Positions 62,385 through 64,000 of a DNA stretch of 64,000 bases are shown here, in pieces (the stretch's first letter is position 1; each line of letters opens with the position of its first letter). A program made the position numbers and the translations under genes. This DNA comes from Dyella_B sp036746095 (GTDB taxonomy: Bacteria > Pseudomonadota > Gammaproteobacteria > Xanthomonadales > Rhodanobacteraceae). Where the stretch lies: positions 1-64,000 of the forward strand of contig NZ_DAIOEU010000021.1 of assembly GCF_036746095.1 (NCBI RefSeq), in the 5' to 3' direction. The notes beneath the pieces are model-generated. The model did no database searches. It saw only the letters and a program-made list of their open reading frames with translations, and was not told the origin of the DNA.

Positions 62385-63632
62385 TCAGCGTGCAGCCACG
62401 GCGGCGCGCGGTGCTTCTTCCGCGGCCATGCGCTCCAGCACGCGCTCCATGCGCACGAACACTTCGCGCAGTTGCGCCGGCTGCGGCAACAGGGTGAGGC
62501 GCATGTGGCGGCTGTTGGGCACGTTGAAGCTGGTGCCGGGCACGATCAGCACGGATTCCTCTTCCAGCAGGCGCAGCGCAAACGCGTTGTCGTCGAAATC
62601 GGCGATGGCGTCGCTGCGTACGCGCGGGAAGGCGTAAATGGCGCCTTCCGGCACGACCACATCCAGGAACTGGCTGGCGGCGACTCCATCCAGCACGGCT
62701 TGCCGCGCCTGATACAAGCGGCCGGTCGGGGCAGTCAGCGCAGTGATGGTGGGTGCATCCTGCAGCGCCGGGATCACCGCCCATTGCGCCGTGACGTTGG
62801 CGCACAGGCGCAAGGCAGCCAGCAGTTGCAAGGCATCGCGATACTCGTGTGTGCGCGCCGGGTCGCCGGAAAGGCTCAGCCAGCCCACGCGGTAGCCGCA
62901 GGCGCGATGCACTTTGCTCAGGCCGCCGAAACTGAGGCAGGGGTGATTGCCGGCCACTTCAGCCAGCGGCTGGAACGGTGTGCCGTCGTAGAGAATCTCG
63001 TCGTAGATCTCGTCGCACAGCAGCAGCAGGCGATGCCGCGCGGCGATCGCCACGATCTGTTCCAGCAGTGCGCGTGGATACACCGCGCCGGTGGGATTGT
63101 TCGGGTTGACCATCACCAGCGCGCGCGTGCGCGGCGTGATCAGTGCTTCCATCTCTTCCGGGTCCGGCATATGCCGGTTCTCGGCAAGGCAGCGGTAATA
63201 GCGCGGCACGCCACCGTTGAGGATGGTGGCGGCGCTCCACAGCGGGTAATCGGGACTGGGCAGCAGCACTTCGTCGCCCGGCTGCAGCAATGCGCGCAGG
63301 CTCAGGTCGATCAGCTCGCTGACACCGTTGCCGATGAAGATGCGTTCCACCTGGACGTGCCGCCCGCCGCGTGCGCGCTGCTGCGCGGCGATCGCTTCGC
63401 GCGCTTCTTCCAGGCCTTGCTCGTGACCGTAGGCTTCGCTCTCATGCAGGTGCACGGCGATGGCTTCGCGTAGGTGGGCGGGTACCGAAAAGCCGTAGCG
63501 GGCCGGATTGCCGATATTGAGCTTGATGATCGGCGTTCCTGCCGCTTCCAGTTCGCGCGCGCGGCGAGTCAGTGCGCCGCGGATTTCATAGCGCACTTCG
63601 GCCAGGTGCGCGCTGGGCTTGATCGGGGACAA
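62385..63632 (-). CDS. Pyridoxal-phosphate aminotransferase, alanine transaminase-like (AlaA/AlaC type)
   Basis: A 415-residue fold-type I class I/II aminotransferase. PLP lysine K240 is in FGGLSKVHRACGYRVGW; VMVNPNNPTGAVYP, DEIYDEILYDG and the C-terminal LLPQPAQLREVFVRME are typical of AlaA-like transaminases converting pyruvate/glutamate to alanine. Start ATG 63632. It is followed within 3 bases by the GDSL hydrolase. Opposite rsgA across 178 bases. Confidence 0.9.
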   Translation of the reverse strand: MSPIKPSAHLAEVRYEIRGALTRRARELEAAGTPIIKLNIGNPARYGFSVPAHLREAIAVHLHESEAYGHEQGLEEAREAIAAQQRARGGRHVQVERIFIGNGVSELIDLSLRALLQPGDEVLLPSPDYPLWSAATILNGGVPRYYRCLAENRHMPDPEEMEALITPRTRALVMVNPNNPTGAVYPRALLEQIVAIAARHRLLLLCDEIYDEILYDGTPFQPLAEVAGNHPCLSFGGLSKVHRACGYRVGWLSLSGDPARTHEYRDALQLLAALRLCANVTAQWAVIPALQDAPTITALTAPTGRLYQARQAVLDGVAASQFLDVVVPEGAIYAFPRVRSDAIADFDDNAFALRLLEEESVLIVPGTSFNVPNSRHMRLTLLPQPAQLREVFVRMERVLERMAAEEAPRAAVAAR

Positions 63633-63810
63633 CGCTCTTCCGTCCTTTAACGAAATGGGAAAGCCGGCTTGCCGCCGGTTTCACGATCCTAACAGCGTGC
63701 TGGGGCCGCGTGGGGCGGGAATGTGGCAAAAAAACGGGAGGCCTTTGCACCAGTCGGCATATGCGTGGCCGCATCCCGAGTCCCATCGAAGATGGGCATA
63801 ATCCCATCCC

Positions 63811-64000
63811 ATGACCGACGCGCAGACCATTGAACGGCTCCGCCACATCGGCTGGCGAGGCCAGGACTTGCCGGGCGCAGGACGGCGGCTGGCGCGCGTG
63901 GTGGCGCAGCACCGTGCCGGCTACGAATTGCATGACGGCGAGCAGGTTTTCAGCGCGCAGCCGGCCGGCCATTTCCTCAAGCGCGGGCTGGACCCGGCCG
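63811..64000 (+). CDS. rsgA: Ribosome small-subunit-dependent GTPase A, N-terminal part (runs off the window)
   Basis: The first 63 codons read MTDAQTIERLRHIGW, then RVVAQHRAGYELHDGEQVFS and AQPAGHFLKRGLDPA. The RxxxQHRxxYxxx pattern at the start of an OB-fold fits the N-terminal domain of RsgA, a GTPase that helps mature the 30S subunit; GTPase motifs would lie beyond the window. Identification rests on this short segment. The gene is divergent from the aminotransferase. Confidence 0.6.
   Translation, partial: MTDAQTIERLRHIGWRGQDLPGAGRRLARVVAQHRAGYELHDGEQVFSAQPAGHFLKRGLDPA

Overview
The window looks like a chromosomal segment of a GC-rich gammaproteobacterium of the order Xanthomonadales, most likely Rhodanobacteraceae (Dyella/Luteibacter/Rhodanobacter-like). 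This is inferred from the type IV pilus gene pilU, four large TonB-dependent receptors (two Oar-like), the CysG/nitrate-assimilation layout, and many REP-like palindromes of the form ATTCC-NGC-GAAA-GCN-GGAAT. No rRNA, tRNA, CRISPR array, complete insertion sequence or prophage was seen.

Layout. 1-7.7 kb: pilU, a coupled pair of coiled-coil envelope proteins, a YdcH-like protein, a cystathionine beta-synthase-type enzyme, glmS and an exported methyltransferase-like protein. 7.8-16.7 kb: a TetR regulator divergent from a six-gene operon (FGGY kinase, class II aldolase, class III aminotransferase, a degenerate class II aldolase, MFS transporter, TonB receptor), probably an undescribed catabolic island; tandem operator-like repeats lie in the divergent promoter. 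17-25.9 kb: a type I restriction-modification operon with an extra single-domain specificity protein, an unknown gene between hsdM and hsdS, and a coupled zinc peptidase. 26-36.9 kb: nitrate assimilation (narK-nirB-nirD-FAD reductase-nasA) facing hemD and cysG, which supply siroheme. A sigma-54 promoter and an NtrC-like site precede narK. 37-41 kb: housekeeping genes. 41.5-48.8 kb: two paralogous Oar-like receptors separated by a decayed AMP nucleosidase gene. 48.8-61.5 kb: two TPR-sulfotransferases, a PiuC-like dioxygenase, a TPR-Asp/Asn hydroxylase and another TonB receptor, plus a monothiol glutaredoxin-rhodanese fusion and an LpxH-like phosphoesterase. 61.7-64 kb: GDSL hydrolase, alanine-type aminotransferase and the start of rsgA.

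The most exciting item is a compact candidate graspetide (omega-ester/amide peptide) locus at 51.3-52.7 kb on the minus strand. A 54-residue precursor, not previously delimited by any large reading frame, carries a microviridin-like leader motif (PFARML). It is followed by a terminator-like hairpin and then an MvdD-like ATP-grasp ligase with its own Shine-Dalgarno. The C-terminal core, with two Ser and two Asp, does not look like the classical microviridin core.

Gene functions are assigned from motifs and family knowledge by eye; no database search was run. Start codons were adjusted where a ribosome-binding site, signal peptide or family length supported it.
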